In this document: positions 1-6,387 of the stretch, in pieces
How positions within the stretch are numbered: the stretch's first letter is position 1
How the letters are laid out: every line of letters begins with the position of its first letter
Assembly: GCA_016297675.1 (NCBI GenBank)
Contig: JAEDGE010000058.1
Location: 1 to 11,662 of the forward strand
Length of the DNA: 11,662 nt
Source of the DNA: Oscillospiraceae bacterium
Lineage (GTDB): Bacteria; Bacillota; Clostridia; Oscillospirales; Ruminococcaceae
Direction: 5' to 3'
Translations under genes and position numbers: made by a program
The notes under the pieces: model-generated
Seen by the model: the letters and a program-made list of their open reading frames with translations, nothing else
What the model was told of the DNA's origin: nothing
Databases searched by the model: none

Positions 1-871
1 GCATACGACCCATGGTATCCGTCATACCATAAGAAGCTGGACCTGCTGCCATGTTGTCCGGATGCAGAGTACGGCCCGTACCGCCGCCGGATGCAACAGA
101 GAAATACTTCTTACCAGCGTCAATACATTCCTTCTTGTATGTACCAGCTACTGGATGTTGGAATCTGGTCGGGTTGGTGGAGTTACCAGTAATGGAAACG
201 TCAACGCCTTCCTTCCACATGATTGCAACGCCTTCGGTAACATCATTTGCACCGTAGCAGTTTACCTTTGCTCTCGGGCTGTTTGCATCCTTGGAATAAC
301 ACTTGCGGAAAACTTCTTTTACTTCTCCTGTGTAGTAATCCATTTCAGTTTCTACATAAGTAAAACCATTAATTCTTGCAATAATCTGTGCAGCATCTTT
401 ACCCAGACCATTCAGGATAACCCGCAGTGGTTCTTTCCGTACCTTGTTTGCCTTTTCTGCGATACCAATTGCACCTTCAGCAGCTGCAAAGGATTCGTGA
501 CCAGCCAGAAATGCAAAACACTTTGTCTCTTCTTCCAGCAACATCTTGCCCAGATTGCCGTGACCCAGACCAACCTTTCTCTGGTCTGCCACAGAACCCG
601 GAATACAGAATGCCTGCAAGCCTTCTCCAATTGCTGCAGCAGCATCAGCAGCCCGATGGCAGCCTTTCTTGATGGCGATTGCTGCACCAACAGTGTATGC
701 CCACTTTGCATTCTCAAAACAAATCGGCTGAATGCCTTCTACCATCTTATAAACGTCCAGACCAGCTGCCTTTGTGACTTCTGCTGCACCTTCGATGGAG
801 TCAATACCATATTCCTTGAGAACCGCAAGAATCTGCTTTTCTCTTCTCTCATAAGATTCAAACAATGCCAT
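1..871 (-). CDS. GGGtGRT family protein (C-terminus beyond window edge)
   Basis: The first 290 residues of a GGGtGRT-family protein (Pfam PF14057 as I recall), a family of unknown function named for a glycine-rich motif. That motif is visible here as GGGTGRT at residues 262-268 (positions 68-88). From memory the family is about 330 residues long, so perhaps 40 are missing past position 1. The protein looks soluble, with no signal peptide or membrane helices. ATG at 871 was chosen because it follows the strong Shine-Dalgarno AAGGAGG with good spacing. That Shine-Dalgarno overlaps the TAA stop of the upstream NifU-like gene (TAAGGAGG), with only 14 nt between the genes, so the two are surely co-transcribed and probably translationally coupled. 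Pairing with a NifU-like scaffold suggests a role in Fe-S or metal-cofactor metabolism, but that is inference. No enzymatic activity can be read from the sequence. Family assignment is firm; function is unknown. Confidence 0.9.
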   Translation of the reverse strand, partial: MALFESYERREKQILAVLKEYGIDSIEGAAEVTKAAGLDVYKMVEGIQPICFENAKWAYTVGAAIAIKKGCHRAADAAAAIGEGLQAFCIPGSVADQRKVGLGHGNLGKMLLEEETKCFAFLAGHESFAAAEGAIGIAEKANKVRKEPLRVILNGLGKDAAQIIARINGFTYVETEMDYYTGEVKEVFRKCYSKDANSPRAKVNCYGANDVTEGVAIMWKEGVDVSITGNSTNPTRFQHPVAGTYKKECIDAGKKYFSVASGGGTGRTLHPDNMAAGPASYGMTDTMGRM

Positions 872-885
872 GGATGAAATCCTCC

Positions 886-1578
886 TTATTCTTCTCTCGG
901 GTCTACAAACTTCACAGCGTCTGCTACACGACCGTACTGGCCCTGTGCCTTTTCAAATGCCGTATTGGCATCGTCACCAGCCTTGATGAAGTCCATCATC
1001 TTACCAAAGTTTACAAACTTATAGCCGATAATTTCATCGTCTTCATTCAGTGCAACCTTTGTAACATAACCATCTGTCATTTCCAGATAACGAGGACCCT
1101 TTGCCAGTGTACCATACATGGTACCAACCTGAGAACGCAGACCCTTACCCAAATCTTCCAGACCTGCACCAATCGGCAGACCTTCTTCGGAGAATGCACT
1201 CTGGCTTCTACCGTAAACAATCTGCAGGAACAGTTCCCGCATAGCAGTATTGATTGCATCACATACAAGGTCAGTATTCAATGCTTCCAGAATCGTTCTG
1301 CCTGGCAGAATTTCAGATGCCATTGCAGCGGAATGGGTCATACCAGAACAGCCGATGGTTTCTACAAGGGCTTCCTGAATGACGCCTTCCTTGACATTCA
1401 GGGTCAGCTTGCAAGTACCCTGCTGTGGTGCACACCAGCCGATACCATGTGTCAGACCGGAGATATCAGAAATTTCCTTTGCCTTTACCCACTTTGCCTC
1501 TTCCGGAATCGGAGCAGCACCATGGTTCACGCCCTGTGCAATACTGCACATTTTGTTTACTTCGTTTGAATAAATCAT
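886..1578 (-). CDS. NifU/IscU-like iron-sulfur cluster assembly scaffold protein
   Basis: A 230-residue protein resembling the Clostridia 'iron-sulfur cluster assembly scaffold' family that accompanies GGGtGRT proteins. It is presumed to hold nascent Fe-S clusters in the cytoplasm. Cysteines are at residues 11, 49, 56, 77 and 106. Those in GWCAPQQGTC and IGCSGMTHSAAMAS resemble the ligand regions of NifU-type scaffolds, the latter recalling the IscU G-C-x-I-S segment. It is longer than classical IscU (about 130 aa) and has an acidic C-terminal extension. ATG at 1578 was chosen because AAAGGAG lies 7 nt upstream. An in-frame extension to 1734 exists but would read through the promoter and leader, and its residues look non-coding. 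It is the first gene of a two-gene unit with GGGtGRT and has its own promoter. Which cluster or client it serves cannot be told from the sequence. Confidence 0.88.
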   Translation of the reverse strand: MIYSNEVNKMCSIAQGVNHGAAPIPEEAKWVKAKEISDISGLTHGIGWCAPQQGTCKLTLNVKEGVIQEALVETIGCSGMTHSAAMASEILPGRTILEALNTDLVCDAINTAMRELFLQIVYGRSQSAFSEEGLPIGAGLEDLGKGLRSQVGTMYGTLAKGPRYLEMTDGYVTKVALNEDDEIIGYKFVNFGKMMDFIKAGDDANTAFEKAQGQYGRVADAVKFVDPREE

Positions 1579-1677
1579 CTTCAAACTCCTTTCATATGAT
1601 AGTTGTCCCACACCTGTTCTTCTATTGTAAAAGGAATCAGGCGGATGTGGGAATGCTTGTATACCGCTTTGGCGTAC
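1579..1677 (-). promoter_or_regulatory. Structured leader with possible Shine-Dalgarno-sequestering pseudoknot
   Basis: About 99 nt lie between the predicted transcription start (near 1677) and the scaffold ATG. Read on the minus strand, a 9-bp stem with one G-U pair forms between 1652-1644 (TCCCACATC) and 1614-1606 (GGTGTGGGA), enclosing a 29-nt loop. Within the loop, 1637-1628 (ATTCCTTTTA) can pair over 10 contiguous positions, with two G-U pairs, with 1594-1585 (TGAAAGGAGT), which contains the Shine-Dalgarno. Because one strand is in the loop and the other is 3' of the stem, this has H-type pseudoknot topology. A small imperfect hairpin can also form at the 5' end (1677-1659). The pairing is seen directly; regulation by it is inference. 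It matches no riboswitch class I recognise. Complementarity to a purine-rich Shine-Dalgarno can arise by chance. Confidence 0.4.
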
Positions 1678-1683
1678 ATCTTT

Positions 1684-1712
1684 ATTATACAACATTTTCC
1701 GACCGGAATCAA
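1684..1712 (-). promoter_or_regulatory. Sigma-A type promoter for the scaffold/GGGtGRT unit
   Basis: On the minus strand, TTGATT (1712-1707) is followed after exactly 17 nt by TATAAT (1689-1684), a perfect -10 box and a 4/6 match to the TTGACA -35 box. The upstream DNA (about 1713-1830) is rich in A/T runs, as in UP-element-like regions. The predicted start is about 7 nt downstream, near 1677, giving a 5' leader of about 100 nt before the scaffold ATG. It is the best promoter match seen in the window and separates this unit from the long run ending with the Nim-like gene. Confidence 0.75.
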
Positions 1713-1860
1713 GTATTTTTTGAATTTTCCGCAAGGTTTACATCATGTTTTCTTTTTCCCAATTAGATTTACAATTTTTGTTGAAATAGATATGTATGAT
1801 ACCACACAACAAGAACAATACTTTGATATCCATATCTTGATTTTTAAAGAAAAGTAGTTT
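1713..1860. other. AT-rich intergenic stretch with no gene seen
   Basis: This part of the gap lies between the Nim-like stop codon and the -35 box. It is strongly A/T rich with several short A and T runs and no credible open reading frame with a ribosome binding site. A 12-bp inverted repeat GATATCCATATC (1825-1836) is present, but with only a 2-nt centre and no T tract it is not a terminator. It could be a small operator or chance. No convincing intrinsic terminator was found after the Nim-like gene, so read-through into the scaffold unit is possible. Confidence 0.5.
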
Positions 1861-2337
1861 TTATTCTTTTGACAGTTTACAATGCATTTCTTCTACGATT
1901 AACTTCCACACAACGATTCGCTTGATCACAGTTTCTGAGAACGTCCAATCTGCTTTTTCTGTATAATGCTGCATGAGTTTTTGTAAAGCAGCCTGCTTTT
2001 CCTCTATATTCTCTATTGCTGTAATAGTACCATATCCAATAACACTTTGGTAGTAAAATGTATGTTCACAAGCTGTTTTTGCTTTCTTCAAACGATGGCA
2101 GCCGTCCAATTCAAAACTGACAGCACCTTGATTGTTTTTCATACATTGCAGTTTTTTCCCCTCAGCTGCACAATGAAAATAAAAAATGCGGTGTTCTTGT
2201 TGCCGTTCATAGGCAAAATTCATTGGTACAATATAGGGATATTTGCCATCTGCAAATGCCAAACGGCAGCAGGTACACTGTGCAATAAAAGAATCCATCT
2301 GTTCCTGATTGGTTATCTCTTTGTCAGTTCTTCTCAT
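1861..2337 (-). CDS. Pyridoxamine 5'-phosphate oxidase-family flavoprotein, NimA-like
   Basis: A 158-residue cytoplasmic protein with the split-barrel flavin-binding fold of the PNPOx-like family, closest in feel to the NimA/5-nitroimidazole-reductase-like group. Signature stretches are the MRRTDKEI start, CRLAFADGKYPYIVPMNFAY at residues 24-43, and IFYFHCAAEGKK at 51-62 (the strand and loop that contact FMN phosphate in relatives). Length is normal for the family (about 150-160 aa). Such proteins bind FMN and reduce small substrates; some Nim proteins confer nitroimidazole resistance, but most chromosomal homologues in Clostridia have no known substrate, so no resistance phenotype is claimed. 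Cysteines are frequent (21, 23, 24, 56, 65, 80). The ATG is only 3 nt after the PHP gene's TAA and has no good Shine-Dalgarno, which points to translational coupling. It is the last gene of the long run. Confidence 0.85.
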   Translation of the reverse strand: MRRTDKEITNQEQMDSFIAQCTCCRLAFADGKYPYIVPMNFAYERQQEHRIFYFHCAAEGKKLQCMKNNQGAVSFELDGCHRLKKAKTACEHTFYYQSVIGYGTITAIENIEEKQAALQKLMQHYTEKADWTFSETVIKRIVVWKLIVEEMHCKLSKE

Positions 2338-2340
2338 CTT

Positions 2341-3225
2341 TTATTCATCCGTTCCATGATTTCTATTGGAAAGTGCTTGCTTGAAATTTTGGAAAATTTC
2401 CTGTTCCAACTCTTCCGGCAGAAGAAGACTTCCCTCTTTACCCGTGCCCAATGCAATTTCCGGCTTGATGATTTCTCCATGAAAATCAGAGCCGCAGGTA
2501 CAGAACAAACCATATTGTTTCGCAATTTCATTGTACCATGTCATTTCTTCTTTATGATGCGTACTATAATATGCCTCAATGCCCTGTAACCCAGCTTGGC
2601 ACAGAATAGATAGCAATTCCAGAAAAGCCGATGGTTTTAATTTTAATTTCGCTGGATGTGCCAGAACAGCAACGCCGCCAGCTTTCCGAATCAGCTGAAT
2701 ACTTTCTACCGCTGTCGGCTTTGGACGTTCTACTCGCTGCAAATATTCTGGTGTTGCAAGATAGCGGTCAAATGCCTCATCAATACTGGACACAATTCCC
2801 TTTTCTAACATTGCCTTTGCAAAATGCGGTCTGCCGCTGCTGCGACCGTCATTTGCTGCCATCACTTCCTCTAATGTTAAAGACACCCCCTTTTCTTGTA
2901 AAAATGAAAGCATCCGTTCCCGTCTTCCCTGCCGCAGTTGTTTGTTCTTTTCAATATAGTCTTGTAAGTCGGCATGGCTGCCATCTATGCCATATCCAAG
3001 AATATGCAGTTGCGGATTTTCTTTTGCACTGATTTCAATCCCAGAGAAAATCTCCAGTTCTGGAAAGACTTTTGCGGCAGTTCTTCCCCGTTCTGTACCG
3101 GAAACAGCATCATGATCTGTAATTGCCAGTGCACGAATGCCCAATTTTCCTGCTCGCTGTACCAATTCTTCCGGCGTATATTGGCCGTCAGAACAGGTTG
3201 TATGCGTATGCAGATCCATCCACAT
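2341..3225 (-). CDS. PHP-domain phosphoesterase (YciV/TrpH, RNase AM-like)
   Basis: A 294-residue PHP-domain metallo-phosphoesterase. All expected metal ligands are visible: HTH at residues 6-8, D13, DHD at 37-39, E64 in SGIEIS, H74, H134 in GRPHFAKAM, H190 in VLAHPAK, and D247/H249 in CGSDFHGE. The helical insertion between residues 80 and 170, including GRSSGRPHFA, matches the YciV/TrpH subfamily. Characterised members cleave 3',5'-nucleoside bisphosphates or trim RNA 5' ends in a 5'-3' direction (E. coli RNase AM). That activity is a plausible inference here, with a trinuclear metal site in the cytoplasm. ATG at 3225 follows AAAGGAG by 7 nt; a second ATG two codons later is too far from it. 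The gene lies 32 nt after the DHHW gene and 3 nt before the Nim-like gene. The catalytic site looks intact, unlike the two envelope genes upstream. Confidence 0.92.
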   Translation of the reverse strand: MWMDLHTHTTCSDGQYTPEELVQRAGKLGIRALAITDHDAVSGTERGRTAAKVFPELEIFSGIEISAKENPQLHILGYGIDGSHADLQDYIEKNKQLRQGRRERMLSFLQEKGVSLTLEEVMAANDGRSSGRPHFAKAMLEKGIVSSIDEAFDRYLATPEYLQRVERPKPTAVESIQLIRKAGGVAVLAHPAKLKLKPSAFLELLSILCQAGLQGIEAYYSTHHKEEMTWYNEIAKQYGLFCTCGSDFHGEIIKPEIALGTGKEGSLLLPEELEQEIFQNFKQALSNRNHGTDE

Positions 3226-3257
3226 AAAAAAGCTCCTTTCTGATTCAATTGATTTTT

Positions 3258-4349
3258 CTATTCAGAAACCAAATGAGAATCATTCTGTTCAACAGATAAG
3301 ACCTGTTTAAACTGTTCTGTATTTGCATAAGTATCAATATGACACAAAAATAATACCTGCTGATAAGTTGTAATATCCGGAATCAATGTGGTCAATGCCT
3401 GCTCAAATTGTATATCTACCAAACAAATTTCCTCATAATGCTGTGCAAGAAACGGTATCATACAATTTGCCCATGCATCTTTGATGACCAGCAGTCGTTT
3501 TCCGTTTTTCACATCGGTTGTGACAATTTGCAGTGGAGCCTCTCCGCCAAGATAAAAGCGATAAACATCCTCTGTTTCCAATGCTGCTGCATCATAGAGC
3601 GTATCTGTTTTTGTGCTGGTTCCATCCAACGCATAAGTTGTCAGCTGACACGCTGGACGACTGTCCACATTCTCGTAAATATCAATCAAATCCGGCGTCA
3701 CTGCTTCATATTGACAAAGCTGATATAGCGTGCCTTTTGCATCATTTTTTACATGAGAAACGGTATAATGGTCATAGGAAATTGGAACAAAGCCAAGTTT
3801 CTGGATGGCACTGCGATAAACACTGTACGCCCCATAGCTTGTCCAATATGGAAAGGTACGGTAATAAATATAGTCGTCTGCCTCTGCTTCTAAAATATAA
3901 TAGGCATCTGTTTTTCGGATATGCATATCAATTGTATTATAAAATTGCTTAATTTGCGGCTTTTGCTGTACCAAAGGCATTCCATCCGGCAAATCTTCTG
4001 CATAAAACGAAGCAGCATCCGGTATCGCAATCACACAGGTAGAAATTTGATAGGTATCGTAAAAGCGATTGATACAACCTGCAGTCTGTTGTAGAGCTTC
4101 TGTAGAAAGGGATTTTGGCAAAACATAAAGAGCAGCTTCTCCAATATAAACGCCGTTTCTCTGCCGATTTCCAAGCTGTACCTGCAACTGCGTATACCAC
4201 TTTTGAATGGTTTCACTATAGGGAACAGAAATGCTGCCAGTTTGCAGTGGCTTTGTCTGAGCAGAGCGGTACAAAATGCCCTCTCCACAAAAGAACAACA
4301 TCAATAAACAGACAGGCAGAACACACCAAAAAACCAGACGATATTTCAT
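3258..4349 (-). CDS. DHHW-family SGNH-like protein lacking its catalytic residues
   Basis: A 363-residue secreted or membrane-anchored protein with an N-terminal hydrophobic segment (residues 5-22). It resembles the DHHW family (related to AlgX/AlgJ/DltD-type SGNH proteins), which sits outside the membrane and works with MBOAT proteins in O-acylating cell-surface polymers. Recognisable pieces are NGVYIG (65-70), YYRT....WTSYGAY (162-175), and VKNGKRLLVIKDAWAN with PFLAQHYEEI (280-308). The family's signature Asp-His-His-Trp is Phe-Pro-Tyr-Trp here (166-169, codons 3843-3854). The Ser expected in the KDSYAN motif is Ala (A292, codon 3474-3476). Surrounding residues are well kept and the frame is open. 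ATG at 4349 has AAGGAGG 7 nt upstream. It lies 40 nt after the MBOAT gene. Fold assignment is fairly firm; it is probably a non-catalytic relative. Confidence 0.82.
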   Translation of the reverse strand: MKYRLVFWCVLPVCLLMLFFCGEGILYRSAQTKPLQTGSISVPYSETIQKWYTQLQVQLGNRQRNGVYIGEAALYVLPKSLSTEALQQTAGCINRFYDTYQISTCVIAIPDAASFYAEDLPDGMPLVQQKPQIKQFYNTIDMHIRKTDAYYILEAEADDYIYYRTFPYWTSYGAYSVYRSAIQKLGFVPISYDHYTVSHVKNDAKGTLYQLCQYEAVTPDLIDIYENVDSRPACQLTTYALDGTSTKTDTLYDAAALETEDVYRFYLGGEAPLQIVTTDVKNGKRLLVIKDAWANCMIPFLAQHYEEICLVDIQFEQALTTLIPDITTYQQVLFLCHIDTYANTEQFKQVLSVEQNDSHLVSE

Positions 4350-4389
4350 CCGTTTCCCTCCTTTTTGATAAAATACTGCATATCACGGT

Positions 4390-5745
4390 TTACCATTGCA
4401 GGAATAATGGAGAAATACTATCACTTACCATCGCAGCAATGCTCAAACATAGTAACAGCACATTGCCAATCGGTATACAAACCGTAACCATCCATGCTGT
4501 CTGTTTCTGTTTTAAACACCATCGCTTTATCATCTGATGCCATCCTGTCGTGCAAAATAATGAGATTATAAGCATCCATATACTACTCTTTAAAAAATAT
4601 AAATCCTGATAGCTAACCAAGTCTCTGCTTTTTCCAAATAGAAAGCCCCATGCTGAAACCGCTTCCGTTACCGTATCCGAACAGAATAAACTCCATCCCA
4701 AAATACCAGCCAGAAACACTACACACCATTCTAACATATGCGGCATCTGCCATTTTCGGTGCATCCACATCGAAAGCAGCAGAAAACTACCTGTCAACAA
4801 TCCCCAGAGAAATGCCGTCATCCGTCCTCGACAAAACCAACCAAATAAACTGTATGCGAAAAGCAGTCGCAGCCAACGAAAGGATTTTTGTTTGGAAGAC
4901 ACCCCAAACGCACATAGGAACCACTTGCAGATGGTTCTGTTCCAATTGCACAGAAAAGTCGAAAAATGACGACTCCAAAGCGGCAGCCGGTTGCTTTTTG
5001 GCAGTATATATCCATAACAGGCGGCGAGACCGGCAGCCATATCTGTATAACCAGCAATCTGAAAGTAAAAGGATAAAAAATATACTCCATAATACATCCA
5101 AGTGAAAAAGACGGTATTGTGTTCCGTTGCCGCAGTCTGCATCTGCTGAACAATCAGGAACAGCTGCCCGCTGAGCAAAACCACCTTTGCCAATCCACAA
5201 ATCAACTGGCTGATTCCTTTTCCAATTTGCTCTGTTGTATGACTGCAAAGCCGTCGATGGGAACGTTGAAAGGCAGAATAAGATACATAAGGTCCAAAAA
5301 GTAGCTTTGAAAAAAAACACATATATAAGACAAATCGCCCGTCAGCTTTCTCCGGCTGTAGACGACACTGTGCAATCTGGTGAACGTAAGAGAGACTTTG
5401 CAGCGTTAAAACGGAGATTCCTACCAGATAAAGCTGATTTCCAAATAAGACACATACATTTGGCGGTCGCAAAAAGAACAGTGCTGCAAGATAAATTCCA
5501 TCATGTAATAATAGTATTGCCTTTGTCTGCAATGCAGAAGACCGCCATTTTACCAAGTACCTGCCGCAAAGATTCGTCAGCAGAAGCAAACCAAAAAACA
5601 ACACGCAGTTTTCTTTCTGCCATAAAATCAATAGCAGAATACTGGTCAACAGTAAAATGGATTGTTGAAAGCGATGCGGTAAACGATAATATAGGAAAAG
5701 CGAAATGGGAAACAAAATAAACAGAAACAGAAGATTTACAAACAA
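4390..5745 (-). CDS. MBOAT-family membrane protein with catalytic His replaced
   Basis: A 451-residue polytopic protein, hydrophobic throughout (about 11-12 predicted helices), of the MBOAT/DltB-AlgI family. That family moves acyl groups across the membrane for polymer O-acylation. Family segments seen are FFSKLLFGPYVSYSAF (144-159), YFQIAGYTDMAAGL (227-240) and FLWGLLTG (312-319). The usual FW(R/K)RWHISL motif reads FLCNWNRTI (264-272), so its His is N269. The invariant His of LTGLWHGA is Cys: LFGWFCRG (300-307), C305, codon 4831-4833. Length is normal and there is no frameshift. The start is TTG at 5745 with a strong Shine-Dalgarno 7 nt upstream; no ATG fits. The gene directly precedes the DHHW gene, the usual partner. 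Family assignment is firm. Acyltransferase activity by the known mechanism is unlikely. Confidence 0.85.
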   Translation of the reverse strand: MFVNLLFLFILFPISLFLYYRLPHRFQQSILLLTSILLLILWQKENCVLFFGLLLLTNLCGRYLVKWRSSALQTKAILLLHDGIYLAALFFLRPPNVCVLFGNQLYLVGISVLTLQSLSYVHQIAQCRLQPEKADGRFVLYMCFFSKLLFGPYVSYSAFQRSHRRLCSHTTEQIGKGISQLICGLAKVVLLSGQLFLIVQQMQTAATEHNTVFFTWMYYGVYFLSFYFQIAGYTDMAAGLAACYGYILPKSNRLPLWSRHFSTFLCNWNRTICKWFLCAFGVSSKQKSFRWLRLLFAYSLFGWFCRGRMTAFLWGLLTGSFLLLSMWMHRKWQMPHMLEWCVVFLAGILGWSLFCSDTVTEAVSAWGFLFGKSRDLVSYQDLYFLKSSIWMLIISLFCTTGWHQMIKRWCLKQKQTAWMVTVCIPIGNVLLLCLSIAAMVSDSISPLFLQW

Positions 5746-5761
5746 TCCTGCACCTCCCTCC
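5746..5761 (-). promoter_or_regulatory. Ribosome binding site that fixes a TTG start
   Basis: The minus strand reads GGAGGGAGGTG (5761-5751), with a 7-nt spacer from the inner GGAGG to a TTG codon (5745-5743) that opens the MBOAT frame. No in-frame ATG or GTG lies between this site and TTG. A GTG overlapping the site is in another frame and soon meets TAA. TTG is therefore the likely start. Use of a weak start codon could lower expression relative to its neighbours. Confidence 0.75.
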
Positions 5762-5791
5762 AGAAATACACCGGCAGCTTGCCGTAAAAAT

Positions 5792-6379
5792 TCATTCCTC
5801 TGCCATCATCTCCAGAAATGTTTTCTTTGTATACATGGTATTCAACACTTCCAGCAGGGACGCTGTAGACATTCTTTCCGGCAAAGATAATTTTTTCTGT
5901 AAGGCTCTTCTGCGTTCGCTGCTGTCCGCACTTCCACTCAGCCCTGCTTCATACAGGTCATATGCAGTGATTTGTTCCTCCGGCAATTTTAGGGCTTTCT
6001 CTTCTGTCAGAACACCCGCTTTCTCAAATGCTGCGAGCAATAAATCTTTTCTTATGCCTTCCACACCTAACTTTCCTTCCGCAGACGGTTTCTCTTTACG
6101 GCGTTCTTTCCCATAAATATCTGGCGTATAGACGTGGTATACCCTTCCTTCCTGAATGGCACCTTTGAGATAATTACGAATCTGAAACCCTGCCCGATCT
6201 GCATCTGTCAACAAAATCACACCCGTCGTGCGAGCATAATATCGAATCAACTCCAGCTGTTCTGGATTTTTATAGATCTGGAATCCATTGGTCACCAGAA
6301 TAACAGCATCCAAAATAGAAGAAAGTTTTACTTTATCATACTTTCCTTCTACTACAATTGCTTGTTTGATATGTATCAT
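5792..6379 (-). CDS. rnmV: Toprim-domain protein, ribonuclease M5-like (DUF4093)
   Basis: A 195-residue soluble protein. The N-terminal Toprim domain shows the catalytic Glu (E11 in VVEGKYDK) and the DxD motif (D59 and D61 in LLTDADRAG). A C-terminal DUF4093-type domain follows, with AYDLYEAGLSG and a basic helical stretch. This matches RNase M5, which finishes 5S rRNA by cleaving its precursor in double-stranded RNA. Length fits (about 180-195 aa). In Bacillus the gene is next to ksgA/rsmA, whereas here it follows holA by 8 nt, so the neighbourhood does not confirm the name. Clostridia carry Toprim-DUF4093 proteins whose exact target is unproven. ATG at 6379 follows AGGAG by 11 nt, and that AGGAG overlaps the end of holA, suggesting coupling. 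All key catalytic residues are present. Confidence 0.8.
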   Translation of the reverse strand: MIHIKQAIVVEGKYDKVKLSSILDAVILVTNGFQIYKNPEQLELIRYYARTTGVILLTDADRAGFQIRNYLKGAIQEGRVYHVYTPDIYGKERRKEKPSAEGKLGVEGIRKDLLLAAFEKAGVLTEEKALKLPEEQITAYDLYEAGLSGSADSSERRRALQKKLSLPERMSTASLLEVLNTMYTKKTFLEMMAEE

Positions 6380-6387
6380 GATATTTC

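Noticed and set aside
62..1569. Long plus-strand open frames (271 and 234 codons) opposite the GGGtGRT and scaffold genes
   Set aside because: They are antisense shadows of well-recognised minus-strand genes, rich in Cys/Ser/Phe, with no ribosome binding site or family resemblance.
1579..1734. N-terminal extension of the NifU-like gene to an upstream in-frame ATG
   Set aside because: It would translate across the -10 box and leader, has low-quality sequence, and the ATG at 1578 has a far better Shine-Dalgarno.
1825..1836. Inverted repeat GATATCCATATC as a terminator or operator
   Set aside because: Only 5 bp per arm with a 2-nt centre, AT-rich and without a T tract; such repeats are expected by chance in AT-rich DNA.
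3949..5720. Several plus- and minus-strand alternative frames of 80-180 codons overlapping the MBOAT and DHHW genes
   Set aside because: They overlap the recognised genes in other frames, lack ribosome binding sites and show no family motifs; the MBOAT and DHHW frames themselves are continuous, so no frameshift is implied.
5772..5784. Small hairpin (CGGCA/TGCCG, 3-nt loop) between the Toprim and MBOAT genes
   Set aside because: The stem is only 5 bp and no T tract follows in either direction, so it is not supported as a terminator; no other role is evident.
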